In this document: positions 1 through 7,936 of the stretch, piece by piece
Layout of the letters: each line of letters opens with the position of its first letter
Numbering within the stretch: position 1 is the first letter of the stretch
Source of the DNA: Desulfopila aestuarii DSM 18488
Lineage (GTDB): Bacteria; Desulfobacterota; Desulfobulbia; Desulfobulbales; Desulfocapsaceae
Direction of reading: 5' to 3'
DNA length: 64,000 nt
NCBI RefSeq assembly: GCF_900143695.1
Contig: NZ_FRFE01000001.1
Coordinates: 1 to 64,000, forward strand
Translations under genes and position numbers: made by a program
Notes under the pieces: generated by a model
The model's input: the letters and a program-made list of their open reading frames with translations, nothing else
What the model was told of the DNA's origin: nothing
Databases searched by the model: none

Positions 1-1229
1 GGCCCGTCGATATCGCTGTCGTTACCCAAGAGTTGAGCGGCGGTATACGTTACCGGAGTATCTTCGGTCGCACTCAAGGTGTCGTCGTTGGCGATCGGCG
101 CATCGTTGGTGCCGGTGACAGTGATTGCTAGAGTGGCGGTATCAGTAGCCCCCTGATCATCAGTAACTGTGTATTCGATATTGAAAGTCTGGGTTTCGCC
201 TTCTGCGAGGGAGTCGTAACTTGACGCGTCGAAAGTGTATGCTCCAGTTTTTGGATCAAATGTGATTCCCTCGGGTGTTTCGCCATTGAGGGTGTAGCTG
301 ACAATGGTGCCATCAATATCGTAATCGTTATCGGCAACGGAGCCAGATATTGTGCTGTCTTCTGTGACTGAGGCAGTATCGTCTTCGGCAAATGGTGGGC
401 TGTTGGTATCAATTGTTACTGAAGCACTGTCGCTTGCACTATCTTGGCCATCAGTTACAGTAAGCTGGACATCTGGAAGTTCACCACCTTCATTGACATG
501 GTCTGCACCAGCTTCGGTAAGCACAACCTCTCCACCAACAATCTCATAATACCCCTCCTCGTTCGTTCCAGGGGTAAAGTCAACACTCAGCACATCCCCA
601 TCTGCATCGGCAACAACGAAGGTTGCGGCAACAGTACCGGCTTCTGCCTCACCTTCCACGATGGTTGCTCCTGTCACCTCAATAGTAGGCGGAAGATTCT
701 CTTCTTGTACTGGAGGTTCAATGACAGCCTCAGCGTCCGGTTCATCACCAACATATTGGTCATACACATATTCGGTTCGCGCGTTTTCACTATCGAGCAA
801 ATAGGCTCCAACACTACCAGCTGATGTATCACCAGCATGGTAGCCGGCTCTAAAGTCATAAGCATCGCCGCCTGCAGGGCCTGCATTTGTTTCCTGCCCT
901 GCTGCCGTCTCTTCCAGCAGGTCATCGATATTCTGGTCATTGGCAATGGCTTCGACGATTGCCTGCTGCAGCTCGGCCACTTCCTGAACATTGGCATCGG
1001 TGGGATCAATAGTGCCGTTTACTGACTCATCAAGGAGAAGCTGCTCATTCGCATCCAGGGCCAGCAGGTTGCCATCCGGCTGGATGATTGAAAGAGTTGC
1101 CCCTGCAGATGTCTCAATAATTTCATTTTCATAGACCAGATCGCCAACATGCAGTTCACGAACCTGTCCTTCTGGAGTGCGTGCTGTTACCTGACCTGAA
1201 ATTGCTTGGACTTTTCCTGATTGAGTCAT
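1..1229 (-). CDS. lapA: LapA-like giant surface adhesin, N-terminal part (C-terminus beyond window)
   Basis: Partial gene read leftward off the window edge; about 409 codons are visible. The start (ATG at 1229-1227) has GGTGA six bases upstream. Residues 1-125 look like the retention module of LapA-type adhesins, which keeps the type I secreted protein plugged in the outer membrane. Residues 108-111 read T-A-A-G, the motif cut by LapG in Pseudomonas fluorescens LapA at nearly the same position. From about residue 170 the chain is acidic and made of repeated cadherin/Ig-like (VCBS-type) units with DxDGD and TVTGTNDAP-type signatures. There is no N-terminal signal peptide, as expected for type I secretion. 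LapD and LapG homologues lie just upstream, which strongly supports the assignment. The secretion genes are not in the window. Confidence 0.88.
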   Translation of the reverse strand, partial: MTQSGKVQAISGQVTARTPEGQVRELHVGDLVYENEIIETSAGATLSIIQPDGNLLALDANEQLLLDESVNGTIDPTDANVQEVAELQQAIVEAIANDQNIDDLLEETAAGQETNAGPAGGDAYDFRAGYHAGDTSAGSVGAYLLDSENARTEYVYDQYVGDEPDAEAVIEPPVQEENLPPTIEVTGATIVEGEAEAGTVAATFVVADADGDVLSVDFTPGTNEEGYYEIVGGEVVLTEAGADHVNEGGELPDVQLTVTDGQDSASDSASVTIDTNSPPFAEDDTASVTEDSTISGSVADNDYDIDGTIVSYTLNGETPEGITFDPKTGAYTFDASSYDSLAEGETQTFNIEYTVTDDQGATDTATLAITVTGTNDAPIANDDTLSATEDTPVTYTAAQLLGNDSDIDG

Positions 1230-1728
1230 TTTTTCACCATATGTATTGCTGATATTGAAAACTGCCAACTGACAACGATCATGTCCTTCGACATATCGTT
1301 CAATCGCCAATTTCTGTATTTCAAAACATTTCTGCTACACCGTGATAACTGTTATATGTCAAACGGCAGAGGAATTGAATTGTACCAAAGTACAATTATC
1401 GCCATTTAAGCAAAAATAGTCATATTGACTAGTTCTGATTTTTTAGATAGTTACCTGACAAATAACAAACCCAAATATGACATAACTTACACAGGCGATA
1501 AACGTCGACATTCCATCAACATACTCTGCCGGAAGCCTAACAATATCGGTTCAGTCGTTATGAGAAATGCGATGACAGACAGTCCTTTGGATAGACCTGA
1601 TTCAGGATGAACCAGGTAGCTCCATTGGACAAATGAGGAAGGGGAACTTTCCCAAGCTCTGAGAGAGTATTTTTTTAAGTTCGAGCCTCTTGCAAAAAGG
1701 TCTTTTCGCCCAAACTCAGCGCATCGGT
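1230..1728. other. Intergenic region between lapA and lapD
   Basis: About 500 bases with no convincing gene. It must carry the lapA promoter and leader on the minus strand. It is AT-rich near 1240-1500. I found no sigma-54-type GG-N10-GC element and no clear terminator for lapD, so read-through from lapD into lapA cannot be excluded. Confidence 0.5.
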
Positions 1729-3684
1729 CTACACCTGCTGCGGCTGACCGAACAAGTAACCCTGCAGGGCATCGATATTCAACTCCAGTAGCATTGCTAC
1801 CTGATCGTCACGCTCAACACCTTCTGCAATAACGCGAATATCCAGGCTATGTGCCACGCCACAGAGAGCTCCGATAAAAAATTCACTGTCGCCCTGATCA
1901 CTTTCCAGTTCTTTGGTAAACGCGCGGTCGATTTTGACATACTCAGGTCGTAATGACTTCAGATAACCAAAATTGGCAAAGCTCTGACCGAAATGGTCAA
2001 GCCCGATCCCATGCCCGAGGCCCTGGACCTCTCGTGAAAAATCCTTGACCAAATCGATATACTGAACAGCCCCATACTCCGAAAATTCAAAAATAATATG
2101 GGGTGCATTGCCCGGAAGGCGCTGTAACTGTGCAAGTATCCACTTCACGAAAAGCGAATCGCCAAGCGACGATGGCGAGATATTGACAGCTATACTTTTC
2201 AAGGTTGCCATTTTCTCTTTCTGCTCAAAAACTTTTGCGAGGACAACCATGTCAAGCTTTGAGACAAGCTGTAACCGCTCAGCCAGCGGCACAAAAACAC
2301 CAGCACTGACAATCTCGCCAGATTGCATGGCAATGCGGGAAAGAAGTTCCTGGTGCAACACCCGACTGTGATCCGCACTGCTGACTACTGGCTGGCCATA
2401 GAGAAAAATATCATCCTTTGCCAATACATCTTCAAGCGTCTCTTTCCACCATATTTTTCCTTTTACTGTCTGATCTTCTTGAGAGGAAAGTTCCGCAACA
2501 AGCCACTGATTCGCCCCCTTCCGACGGGCACCCTGGAGTGCATTATCCGCTTCTGAAAGAAGTTTACTCAGTGTTGGAACATAATCATATGTGACACCGC
2601 CAACATGAGCGATGTTCTCAACCTGGCTGTCGACCTCAATAGCTAATTTTCTGATATTTCGGCTTATACTCTCTGCCACGCTATTGACATCAGCCGGATC
2701 GATTGCCGAAATGAATATGCCAAAATCACCACCTGTCAATCTCGCCAATGCCACATCATCAATCACTTGTGTCTCCTGCTTGAGGATGTCGGCCACTTTT
2801 TTCAACAGGGTGTCACCTGCTGCAAACCCGTCAAAATCATTAATTTTTTTCAGATTTTCAAGCTGGACAATCAACAAGGCTCCACGCGCCACCCCTTGCG
2901 CTGCTTCCAGACGTGCTTCCACCTGCGCCGACAGATAGCGTCTGTTGCCAAGACCGGTCACCTGATCGCTGTAGGCCTTTCGCCGCAAATTCTCGGCAAT
3001 CTTTGATTGGCTGGCAAACATTTCGCGCACCTGATTGGTCATACGATTCATCGAATTGACCACCTGGCGCAGCTCTCTGGTTTTCGGCAGTTTATCTTGA
3101 ATATGATATTCCCGGCGACAGATAGCTTCCGCTTGCAGCTCAACCTGCTTCAGAGGTTTCAACAACATACGTAAACCCAATCCACCCAGGAGCAAAACAG
3201 TGGAAACAGAAAGTAAAAAATAGATACTGATTCTTACCATGGCTTCCCACATGGTCTGATACGCAAAGCCCGGGTGACTCTCGACATAGAGTTTTCCTGC
3301 CTGGTTCCAGCCCGCCATCACCAGTGATTCGGCATTCGGGGATTTGATGGGAACAAGATTGACAAACCAGTCGGGTACACCGGCAATTTCAACCTTGAGT
3401 ATCCGCTCGGTAATAACCTCTCCCTCCATATCCTTGAAGCTGATCACCCGGTAATACCCTCGGTCAAATACCGCGTTGATCATTGTATCAACTGTTGCTA
3501 TGTCATTATCCACCATTACCGGAGACAGGGAAAGCCCCAGCGAAGTCGCTGTATCCTGGGCATGAGACTCCAGTTGAGTGACAAGAAACGAACGGGTACT
3601 GTGTAACTTTTCCACCCAGATACCGGCGAAAAGCGCCACAAAGAGAATCACTGTGAAAATGAGGAGTTGTCTGTAAAGCGTCAT
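1729..3684 (-). CDS. lapD: LapD-type c-di-GMP receptor with degenerate GGDEF and EAL domains
   Basis: 651 aa inner-membrane signalling protein. Order: TM helix about 5-25, a periplasmic LapD_MoxY_N domain about 30-150, a second TM about 155-178, a HAMP-like stretch, a GGDEF domain and a C-terminal EAL domain. The GGDEF signature is altered to GGDFG and the EAL motif to ELL, so both catalytic sites look dead, as in LapD of P. fluorescens, which binds rather than turns over c-di-GMP. Trp126 sits in a GWNQAGK context matching the Trp of the LapG-binding hairpin. It lies 15 bp after lapG on the same strand, probably co-transcribed. Inferred role: at high c-di-GMP it sequesters LapG and so keeps the LapA-like adhesin on the cell surface. 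Confidence 0.9.
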   Translation of the reverse strand: MTLYRQLLIFTVILFVALFAGIWVEKLHSTRSFLVTQLESHAQDTATSLGLSLSPVMVDNDIATVDTMINAVFDRGYYRVISFKDMEGEVITERILKVEIAGVPDWFVNLVPIKSPNAESLVMAGWNQAGKLYVESHPGFAYQTMWEAMVRISIYFLLSVSTVLLLGGLGLRMLLKPLKQVELQAEAICRREYHIQDKLPKTRELRQVVNSMNRMTNQVREMFASQSKIAENLRRKAYSDQVTGLGNRRYLSAQVEARLEAAQGVARGALLIVQLENLKKINDFDGFAAGDTLLKKVADILKQETQVIDDVALARLTGGDFGIFISAIDPADVNSVAESISRNIRKLAIEVDSQVENIAHVGGVTYDYVPTLSKLLSEADNALQGARRKGANQWLVAELSSQEDQTVKGKIWWKETLEDVLAKDDIFLYGQPVVSSADHSRVLHQELLSRIAMQSGEIVSAGVFVPLAERLQLVSKLDMVVLAKVFEQKEKMATLKSIAVNISPSSLGDSLFVKWILAQLQRLPGNAPHIIFEFSEYGAVQYIDLVKDFSREVQGLGHGIGLDHFGQSFANFGYLKSLRPEYVKIDRAFTKELESDQGDSEFFIGALCGVAHSLDIRVIAEGVERDDQVAMLLELNIDALQGYLFGQPQQV

Positions 3685-3699
3685 GGTAAATCCTTTAAT

Positions 3700-4401
3700 T
3701 CAGTTCAATCCTTCTGGCATTCTACTCAAGAGATCCTGCCATCGTTTGAGTCTGTCACTTCCGCCAACCTGCTGTCCTTTGCCACGGGCTTTGGCCAGCC
3801 ACAGCCCAGTGCCATTAAAGCTGTATACCGGCAATAAATCTTTTCTGCTGGTCGCCGGTTGAATATCTGACACCAGACTATCTAAAACAAGTGGAATCGC
3901 GTTGGGAACAGCATAGTAGGTTACAACCATATGGGCTTGGTTGAGTTCCAGCGCCTTGACATAGGTCATATTCAGCTTTTCCTCTTCGACGCCAAGCGCT
4001 TTCAAAGTGAAATATTTGGCCAGTGCAAAATCTTCGCAATCCCCAGCGCCTCTTGATAAAAACTCGACCGGCGTGGCCCAATAATCGCTCTTTCCCCAGA
4101 GCTTCTTATCATTGACGAAGCGCAACTGGTTAAAGAATCGGTTCACGTTGTCCATTTTTTCCTTATCCGAAGTTGCTGAATCGTCACGGATGAGCGCCTG
4201 CCAGGCTAAAAGCCGGCGCTTGGCAGGGTTACCGTATTGTGATTCCACTGATTGGAGGAGGGATTCTGGAAGGGTAAAGATATCTTTGCTTTGGACTATG
4301 CCGAGAACAAAAAAGAGGGAAATAAAGAGCAGGGAAAACCGGGCAAATTGACAACGAACGTTGCAAAGATGTTTCAACAGCAACACGAAGTCAACCCGCA
4401 T
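3700..4401 (-). CDS. lapG: LapG-type periplasmic cysteine protease (transglutaminase-like, BTLCP family)
   Basis: 233 aa with an N-terminal hydrophobic export segment (about residues 22-37). The catalytic triad of the bacterial transglutaminase-like cysteine proteases is visible: Cys122 in GAGDCEDFALAKY, His157 in AHMVV and Asp174 in LVLDSL. Family members cleave LapA-type adhesins at a TAAG site, and this site is present in the neighbouring adhesin. Calcium-coordinating acidic residues (D121, E123, D124) flank the Cys as in LapG. The only available ATG in frame near the N-terminus is at 4401, with a poor ribosome site. First gene of a lapG-lapD unit. The substrate match is inferred from context. 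Confidence 0.88.
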   Translation of the reverse strand: MRVDFVLLLKHLCNVRCQFARFSLLFISLFFVLGIVQSKDIFTLPESLLQSVESQYGNPAKRRLLAWQALIRDDSATSDKEKMDNVNRFFNQLRFVNDKKLWGKSDYWATPVEFLSRGAGDCEDFALAKYFTLKALGVEEEKLNMTYVKALELNQAHMVVTYYAVPNAIPLVLDSLVSDIQPATSRKDLLPVYSFNGTGLWLAKARGKGQQVGGSDRLKRWQDLLSRMPEGLN

Positions 4402-4427
4402 GAATGCGTTTGCGATTGCAGCAATTA

Positions 4428-4440
4428 GGCCTGTCAGGCC
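4428..4440. promoter_or_regulatory. Perfect inverted repeat upstream of lapG
   Basis: GGCCTG-T-CAGGCC, a 6+1+6 perfect palindrome centred about 33 bp upstream of the lapG start. It could be an operator or chance. The remaining sequence from 4402 to 4672 holds nothing else recognisable. Confidence 0.3.
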
Positions 4441-4674
4441 GGGATGTTTTCACGTTCATACCAAGTCGCAATGGCAGAGTTCACCAGAATTGCTACCTTA
4501 TCTGATTTTCTTTAGAAACAATTCACTTCAAACAGCTTACAATATCAAACCGGGACACATTTATCCAACCATAGCATAGAATCAACATTTTTCTCCACAT
4601 TCTCTGCAGGTTCTTTCCAGAAAGAAAAGATGATGCCAGCAGAGGACTATGCTTTTCCGCTCTTCTGAGAACGC

Positions 4675-4713
4675 AAAAAGGGCTGCTTCAGATATACTGA
4701 AACAGCCCTTTTA
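4675..4713 (-). terminator. Rho-independent terminator of the PEP-CTERM gene
   Basis: On the minus strand a 12-bp stem with one mismatch (GGGCTGTTTCAG / CTGAAGCAGCCC, five-base loop) is followed by TTTTT. It lies 20 bases beyond the stop codon at 4733. A weaker T tract on the other side could let it work in both directions. Confidence 0.85.
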
Positions 4714-4732
4714 TCAACAGTACTGTTTTTTA

Positions 4733-5542
4733 TTACTTCTTTCGTCTACGAAGCACACTTGTCAGACCAACCAGACCGGTGCCAAAGAGCAGCATGGTGG
4801 CAGGCTCAGGAACAGGATCAATCTCAATTCGCCCGTTAATCTCGTCGTTGCCGCAGGACATGGTCCAATGGGCATCAATTGTCAAAAATTCTGTGTTCCA
4901 TTCTTCACCGAGAACATCTACCAGATCAAATGCTACAATTCGGTAATAGGATTTCACGTTTGAATTGTCAGTATATTCTCCAACATTACTATATTTCAAC
5001 TCTAGGCCAAAATATTTGTCATCCATTGCAAACGGACTTGAATCGTGTCTACCAGAAGTCCCGTCATAGTAGATATCTTTATTCCATGTCTTCACCTTGT
5101 AGAGCCCTTGTTCATCCTTACCATCACCTGAACCAGCATCGACCGTATCACTCTGATAATCCGCGGTAAATAGTCCAAAATCGACAGCATACTCGTATTG
5201 AGTATTATCACTATCAAAAGAGAGTGCCAGGTCACCAGCATAGTAATTTTTACTTGGATAATGCACATGACCATCAAGCAAATCAAAACCTGTCTGGAGC
5301 CCTAAATTGAGTATGCTTCCTTCTAACTTGTAGAGCAGATATTCAGCATCGAAATCCTGACCACCAACTCCAGGAGTAACTTCCCACGAAGTCACATCTT
5401 CGCTTGTCCCTCCCTCCTGAAACTGCGTCCAGCCAGTGCCAGGTCCAAAAACACTCGCCAAGGTAGCGAAAGCATTGCTACCAAGCATCACCAAACAACC
5501 TGCAAACAGTGTCACTGCTGCAGTTTTCATGCTTTTCTTCAT
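4733..5542 (-). CDS. PEP-CTERM sorting-domain protein
   Basis: 269 aa secreted protein. The start chosen is the ATG at 5542 (MKKSMK...), because AAAGGGGA sits at the right distance; an upstream in-frame GTG at 5560 overlaps that ribosome site. Residues 1-27 form a signal peptide ending near AFA. The last 25 residues carry the tripartite sorting signal: VPEPAT, a hydrophobic helix (MLLFGTGLVGLTSVL) and RRRKK. This signal is recognised by exosortase (EpsH/XrtA) and is linked to exopolysaccharide in Gram-negative bacteria. The body is acidic and lacks a domain I can name. No exosortase gene lies in the window. It is monocistronic, with its own terminator and a sigma-54-like promoter at 5627-5642. 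Confidence 0.9.
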   Translation of the reverse strand: MKKSMKTAAVTLFAGCLVMLGSNAFATLASVFGPGTGWTQFQEGGTSEDVTSWEVTPGVGGQDFDAEYLLYKLEGSILNLGLQTGFDLLDGHVHYPSKNYYAGDLALSFDSDNTQYEYAVDFGLFTADYQSDTVDAGSGDGKDEQGLYKVKTWNKDIYYDGTSGRHDSSPFAMDDKYFGLELKYSNVGEYTDNSNVKSYYRIVAFDLVDVLGEEWNTEFLTIDAHWTMSCGNDEINGRIEIDPVPEPATMLLFGTGLVGLTSVLRRRKK

Positions 5543-5626
5543 ACTCATTCCCCTTTCCACCCCTAAAATTTCTTAACAGCGTCACAACATCTATTGCCTT
5601 ACTATCAGACTTCCCCGCCAACTTAC

Positions 5627-5642
5627 AGCAATTATCATGCCG
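5627..5642 (-). promoter_or_regulatory. Sigma-54-like -24/-12 promoter for the PEP-CTERM gene
   Basis: Minus-strand sequence CGGCATGATAATTGCT matches the consensus TGGCAC-N5-TTGCW with exact GG-N10-GC spacing. It would start RNA about 70-75 bases upstream of the ATG at 5542. PEP-CTERM genes in other bacteria are known to use sigma-54 with the PrsK/PrsR system; neither of those genes is visible here. Confidence 0.65.
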
Positions 5643-6052
5643 AAAATGCACATGTTGATAGCGATCAAGAAATCAAGAATAAGTAGCCTATTTCAGTGAC
5701 ATGACGGATCAACTCAAACAAACACAGTCAACCAACAGCAATCCATCACCACGATAGGCTTTCCGTATTTCCGTACTTGAGGTCATGAATTAAATGCTCC
5801 CAAAAGCGTATGCGGAACAGCTCGAATAACTGAAATTAGCCTATTAATATCAAAGCACAATGTAACATACCTCAAACGACCAACTGTTCATGATTTCACA
5901 AACGACAACGTTGTTTCCGGAAAAACGGACCACAAAACAATACTCTTTTCCCACAAAAGTAAACAGGGCATCCATGTCTCGTAAAACCGACAACAATTGT
6001 TGTATCAAAGCTACTGGCTTCCTCAATGCATCATGTCAATACTGCTGGTTGT
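5643..6052. other. Intergenic region between the PEP-CTERM promoter and napH
   Basis: No gene seen. It contains two related palindromes, ACAACGTTGT (5905-5914) and ACAACAATTGTTGT (5990-6003), both preceded by G and separated by about 87 bp centre to centre. They could be operators for the PEP-CTERM gene or part of the 3' end of the nap transcript. No T-tract terminator for nap is evident. Confidence 0.35.
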
Positions 6053-6892
6053 TTAGCCACTCCCGTTTTTTCTCCAGGTAAAGGCAAGCACATTATCCTG
6101 GCAGCTCTCCAAACACTCACCGCAGTTCCAGCAATATGCTGTTTTTGCCTCATTTTCTTCCGGTTGCAATCCCATGGGGCAACTCCGGTTGCAGAGACCG
6201 CAATGGGTACAGGCCTCCCGGTCCAGTTGGACCACCAGGCGACGATGACTGCCGATGAGTGCCAGTAGACCACCAAGTGGACAGAAGGTGCGGCAGAACA
6301 TCCTTCGGGTGACAAACTCAAGCACAATAACCACGAGGAGAACAACGCCCTCAAGCGCGAGTTTGTGGAAAAAAACTGCCATCATGATCTCCCGCCCTAC
6401 CAAACCAGGTGGCGAGAGAAAGACGAAAAGCGGCGCGCCAAGGATCATGCTAAGTAGAAACTCCGCAATCAGGGTGAACCAGAGTAGTCTCTTGGCCACA
6501 ACCAATTTGTTATGGAGATGGCGGCGCCGAGTTATGGCTCGGCGAAGCCGGTCCAGCAACTCAAGCAGAAAACTCACCGGGCAGAGCCAGGAACAGAACA
6601 CCCGGCCAAGAAGAAACGCCAGTATAACGGGAATCAGCATCCCCACCAGCGCCGGCATATAGACCGATTTGGTGATGAGCAGACTCTCCAGTCCTTCCAG
6701 AGGCGATACAAACCAGAGACTACCGATACCAAGCGACTGATACCAGCCTTGGACAAAATCGATCTGCAGGAAATAATTGAGAAACGGATTGATAGCGATG
6801 AGCATGAAGGCACCGGTAAGCACAATCAGCCGACGATGGGACCAGCGTATAACTTGAAGAGCTGGCGTTTTCGAACTCTTTGCCACGCTCAT
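6053..6892 (-). CDS. napH: NapH-type membrane ferredoxin, menaquinol-oxidising side of Nap
   Basis: 279 aa polytopic membrane protein with helices near residues 20-45, 70-100, 130-160 and 165-190. Two conserved CxxxCP motifs (CSWLCP, CRTFCP) lie at cytoplasmic loops, followed by two ferredoxin-type clusters near the C-terminus (CTHCGLCNRSCP and CWNCGECLESC). NapH with NapG forms a quinol dehydrogenase that passes electrons to periplasmic NapA. Its ATG overlaps the napG stop by four bases (ATGA), so the two are translationally coupled. Last gene of the nap operon. Confidence 0.92.
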   Translation of the reverse strand: MSVAKSSKTPALQVIRWSHRRLIVLTGAFMLIAINPFLNYFLQIDFVQGWYQSLGIGSLWFVSPLEGLESLLITKSVYMPALVGMLIPVILAFLLGRVFCSWLCPVSFLLELLDRLRRAITRRRHLHNKLVVAKRLLWFTLIAEFLLSMILGAPLFVFLSPPGLVGREIMMAVFFHKLALEGVVLLVVIVLEFVTRRMFCRTFCPLGGLLALIGSHRRLVVQLDREACTHCGLCNRSCPMGLQPEENEAKTAYCWNCGECLESCQDNVLAFTWRKNGSG

Positions 6893-7482
6893 GGCGTCAC
6901 CTTGTCACTGGCGTAGATCGGCTCAATGTTCACCGCCTTTTTCCCATCAGCAGTGGTCACCGGACAAGCGTTGGTGCAGATGCCGCAACCGGTACAGTGC
7001 TGTTCATCGATCACAGGTTTGAGCTGCTCAAGCCGGATGGCCTTCTCGACAAAGGGGCATTTATCGTAACAGGTGCGGCAGAGGGTGATGCCCTCATAGG
7101 CGAGACAGGTAAAGGTGTTGATGATGGCAAGCCCCATGCGGGTTTCCGGCTGCCGAATGCGTTGCAGGCTGCCAGTCGGACAGACATCTACACATTTCAT
7201 GCAGAGGTAGCAGGGAACGTTCTCAGCCTCAATGAACGGGGTTCCGGCATGAATCCCGTACCGGATATCAAGCATGATAATGGAACGGTACGGGCAAACT
7301 TCAACACAACGGCCGCAGCGGATGCATTTTCCCGGGAACAACTCTTCCGGCACCGCTCCTGGTGGCCGCAACCGGTTCGTCCCTATCGGACTTTTCAGAA
7401 TGGCTGCCCCGGTTTTTCGCGGCGAAAAAGCCAGCCCGGACAAACCCGTTGCCAGCAACTGTAAAAAAAAGCGGCGTTTCAC
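6889..7482 (-). CDS. napG: NapG ferredoxin-type electron-transfer protein
   Basis: 197 aa with a twin-arginine-like N-terminus (KRRFFLQLLATGLSG) for export. Four cysteine clusters for [4Fe-4S] centres are visible: CIRCGRCVEVCP, CYLCMKCVDVCP, CRTCYDKCP and CTGCGICTNACP. NapG is periplasmic, docks on NapH and hands electrons towards NapA. It overlaps napD by four bases upstream and napH by four bases downstream. In the absence of napC and napB here, the GH pair is the probable sole route from menaquinol. Confidence 0.92.
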   Translation of the reverse strand: MKRRFFLQLLATGLSGLAFSPRKTGAAILKSPIGTNRLRPPGAVPEELFPGKCIRCGRCVEVCPYRSIIMLDIRYGIHAGTPFIEAENVPCYLCMKCVDVCPTGSLQRIRQPETRMGLAIINTFTCLAYEGITLCRTCYDKCPFVEKAIRLEQLKPVIDEQHCTGCGICTNACPVTTADGKKAVNIEPIYASDKVTP

Positions 7483-7784
7483 TCGTCTTTGGCCAAAGCT
7501 TTTTTAAACCCGAACGGCTTGGCCAACCGCTCGCCATGAGCCAGCCGCTCGGCCTCGTCTTCGGTGTTGAGATAGGTCATGCCAACACTTAGCACATTGG
7601 CATCCTTGTTGATCCGGTCAATAATCGTCTCCATCTCCTCAGAGGTCTCCGTATCAAGGACAGCGACGATATTGCCAGCCGCATCGTCCCCATACACCTC
7701 GACCTCACTGATAGTCGCCAACCCTGCCAGCACCAACGCCTTTTTCTCAGGTACGCTGGTGATCACTACTCCGCCAATAGGCAT
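7479..7784 (-). CDS. napD: NapD-type chaperone for NapA maturation
   Basis: 101 aa cytoplasmic protein. The start at 7784 (MPIGGVVITS) is preferred because AGAGGG precedes it; an upstream in-frame start at 7826 would have no such site and would fall near the stem-loop after napA. NapD family members bind the Tat signal of NapA to proofread cofactor insertion. The size, the initial beta-strand GGVVITS and the position between napA and napG fit the family. It is longer than the usual 80-90 residues because of a charged C-terminal tail (KPFGFKKALAKDE). Confidence 0.8.
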   Translation of the reverse strand: MPIGGVVITSVPEKKALVLAGLATISEVEVYGDDAAGNIVAVLDTETSEEMETIIDRINKDANVLSVGMTYLNTEDEAERLAHGERLAKPFGFKKALAKDE

Positions 7785-7829
7785 GTTCCCTCTCTTTTCG
7801 TGTAAGTTCAATATACAACTCCGCACATT

Positions 7830-7935
7830 TCAAGGGCCGAGACGATCTGATATCCGAGGAACGTGGAGTTTCGCTAGAGTAAAACGCTGCGAAACTCCAC
7901 GGTGACGAAGGAGATCGGTTCGTATCGGTCCTTGA
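7830..7935 (-). repeat. Long imperfect palindrome (stem-loop) between napA and napD
   Basis: The 106-base spacer folds on itself. Outer arms are 7830-7840 and 7925-7935 (11 bp, one G-T pair), middle arms GATCT (7844-7848) and AGATC (7912-7916), and a perfect 13-bp inner stem pairs 7862-7874 with 7889-7901. The structure starts two bases from the napA stop. No second copy was noticed in this window. It could be an mRNA-stabilising or processing element that sets NapA above NapDGH, or a palindromic repeat/MITE-like insertion. Confidence 0.7.
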
Positions 7936-7936
7936 A

